A program made the translations under genes and the position numbers. From the NCBI GenBank assembly GCA_021817915.1, contig JAKAFV010000003.1:1-12503 (forward strand): a DNA stretch of 12,503 nt. Direction: 5' to 3'. Of the stretch, positions 11,578 to 12,503 are shown in pieces (within the stretch, counting starts at the first letter, position 1; each line of letters starts with the position of its first letter). Source of the DNA: a bacterium (GTDB lineage Bacteria > Patescibacteriota > Minisyncoccia > UBA6257 > UBA9933). Under the pieces are notes generated by a model that saw only the letters and a program-made list of their open reading frames with translations, had not been told where the DNA came from and did no database searches.

Positions 11578-12503
11578 TTAAATCTTTTTAACCCCCGCCC
11601 AAATAGCAAAATTTTCCATTTTTGTTTCGGTTTCGGCGTCAAACTTGTCAGTCCGGCTGAAATAAATATCTTTAGCGCAAATTTTTTCTTTAAATTCGCT
11701 TATATTCTTTTCTATCGCCGAACGCGCTTCCGCCGGAACTTCCAGCCATAAATTAATTTTGTCTTTCGGCAAAAGACCGGCTTCTTTCCTTAAATCTTGT
11801 ATCGTCCTTGCCGCTTCCCTTAATAATCCTTCCGCTTTCAATTCCGGCGTAATTTTTATGTTCAACTCAATCTCTTGGGATATTTTAGCGTCAAAAACGA
11901 CTTCTTTAACATTTATTTCGTCGGCTAAAATTTTTAATAATTCTTTTTTATTTCTTAATTCTGAATTCTTAATTCTTAATTCTGAAAGCGGCTGTCTCAC
12001 CTTAATTCCTTCCTTACTCCTTAATTCCAAAGCCAGCGAAGCAATTTTTCTAATCTCGGCCATTGAATCCAATAAATCTTTGTCTATTAATTTTTTATCG
12101 GAAACCGGCCACTTTTCTAGGTGAACACTCGCTATTCTCTTGTTATCACTCGTCATTTTATATATCGCTTCCGCCACAAACGGCGCAAACGGCGCAAGAA
12201 TTTTTGAAAATTCCGCCAAAACATATTTCGTCGTTTCTATTGCGGCAATTTTGTCTTTACTTTCCGATTTAAACCTTTCGCGCGAACGCCTGATATGCCA
12301 AGTTGAAAGGTCGTCAATAAAACCGCCTAACGGCCTAACCGCTTTATCAAGTTCGTAATTTTCAAGCGAATTTAAAACTTCCTGTTTTAATTGTTCCAGC
12401 CTGGCAATAATCCACTTATCCAGAATATTAGTATTTTGTATTTTGTATTTTGTATTTTGTATTTTGTATCTAGCATATAACTCATAAAACTTATAAGTAT
12501 TCC
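11578..12503 (-). CDS. ileS: Isoleucyl-tRNA synthetase, C-terminal part (cut by window edge)
   Basis: The frame is open to the window edge, so the 5' part lies beyond 12503; 307 residues are visible. The ATG at 12219 is internal. NTYKFYELYA and LDKWIIARLEQL, then DDLSTWHIRRSRERF, mark the anticodon-binding domain entry. LAPFAPFVAEAIY, SVHLEKWP and ALELRSKEGIKVRQPLSEL mark the C-terminal domain typical of the longer, eukaryote-like IleRS form (with DUF5915). The enzyme charges tRNA-Ile. The catalytic HIGH/KMSKS region is not in the window. Two heptamer arrays are in frame: RYKIQNTKYKIQNT just before LDKW, and SELRIKNSELRN after VRQPL. It heads the visible operon; glycerate kinase starts 2 bp after its stop. 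Confidence 0.93.
   Translation of the reverse strand, partial: NTYKFYELYARYKIQNTKYKIQNTNILDKWIIARLEQLKQEVLNSLENYELDKAVRPLGGFIDDLSTWHIRRSRERFKSESKDKIAAIETTKYVLAEFSKILAPFAPFVAEAIYKMTSDNKRIASVHLEKWPVSDKKLIDKDLLDSMAEIRKIASLALELRSKEGIKVRQPLSELRIKNSELRNKKELLKILADEINVKEVVFDAKISQEIELNIKITPELKAEGLLREAARTIQDLRKEAGLLPKDKINLWLEVPAEARSAIEKNISEFKEKICAKDIYFSRTDKFDAETETKMENFAIWAGVKKI
11955..11986. repeat. Heptamer array (TTAATTC) inside ileS
   Basis: Units are TTAATTC, TGAATTC, TTAATTC, TTAATTC and TGAA, read on the minus strand as SELRIKNSELR. Both TGA variants fall 21 nt apart and code TCA serine, exactly where a pure array would code TAA. Confidence 0.9.
12431..12469. repeat. Heptamer array (GTATTTT x5.6) inside ileS
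   Basis: Five perfect GTATTTT units plus GTAT are read in frame on the minus strand as YKIQNTKYKIQNT, which has a seven-residue period. It lies in the variable linker before LDKWIIARL, and is the same unit and phase as the array in the glycerate kinase gene. Confidence 0.95.

Noticed and set aside
11578..12219. Separate short gene starting at ATG 12219
   Set aside because: The frame stays open upstream to the window edge and codes recognisable IleRS sequence (LDKWIIARL, DDLSTWHIRRS), so the ATG is internal to ileS.
12431..12469. Possible CRISPR array or microsatellite artefact
   Set aside because: Units are 7 bp with no spacers, and the frame continues cleanly on both sides, so it is neither a CRISPR array nor an obvious assembly error.

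Overview
The window looks like a piece of a small, streamlined bacterial genome of the Candidate Phyla Radiation (Patescibacteria, Parcubacteria-like). This is inference from AT-rich DNA, tightly packed genes, almost no Shine-Dalgarno sequences, a tRNA without encoded CCA, RNase Y, an isoleucyl-tRNA synthetase C-terminus of the VRQPL type, and many short palindromic and tandem repeats between and inside genes. The standard code with UGA as stop fits every gene.

Layout. Positions 1-1384 (+ strand): tRNA-Gly(GCC), a repeat patch, an ECF-like sigma factor and a single-pass membrane protein that could be its partner or anti-sigma factor, ending in a strong two-way terminator. Positions 1402-3301 (- strand): the DNA-binding protein HU, then RNase Y. 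A 231-bp divergent intergenic region with overlapping promoters separates rny from gpmI (+, 3533-5077). gpmI converges on eno (-, 5120-6358), which lies behind a small two-helix membrane protein. A TrpR/YerC-like regulator gene (6662-7057) sits between two copies of an identical palindromic repeat. The rest (7187-12503, - strand) reads as one operon, ileS (cut by the window edge) > glycerate 2-kinase > phosphoenolpyruvate synthase > SGNH hydrolase, with junctions of 2 bp, a 4-bp overlap and 1 bp.

Function. Four enzymes act on neighbouring metabolites: glycerate kinase makes 2-phosphoglycerate, GpmI interconverts 2- and 3-phosphoglycerate, enolase makes PEP, and PEP synthase links PEP and pyruvate. 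The window is therefore largely a lower-glycolysis/gluconeogenesis neighbourhood.

The most unusual signal is inside the genes. ileS, the glycerate kinase gene, ppsA and eno carry short tandem arrays, mostly with a 7-bp unit but with a different unit sequence in nearly every array, plus long perfect palindromes. All are read through in frame and appear to fill variable loops of the proteins. A pure 7-bp array of several of these units would hit an in-frame stop every 21 nt. At exactly those positions the unit is changed, usually TAA/TAG to TCA/TCG. This suggests a dispersed repeat-generating process tolerated in coding sequence and filtered for open frame.
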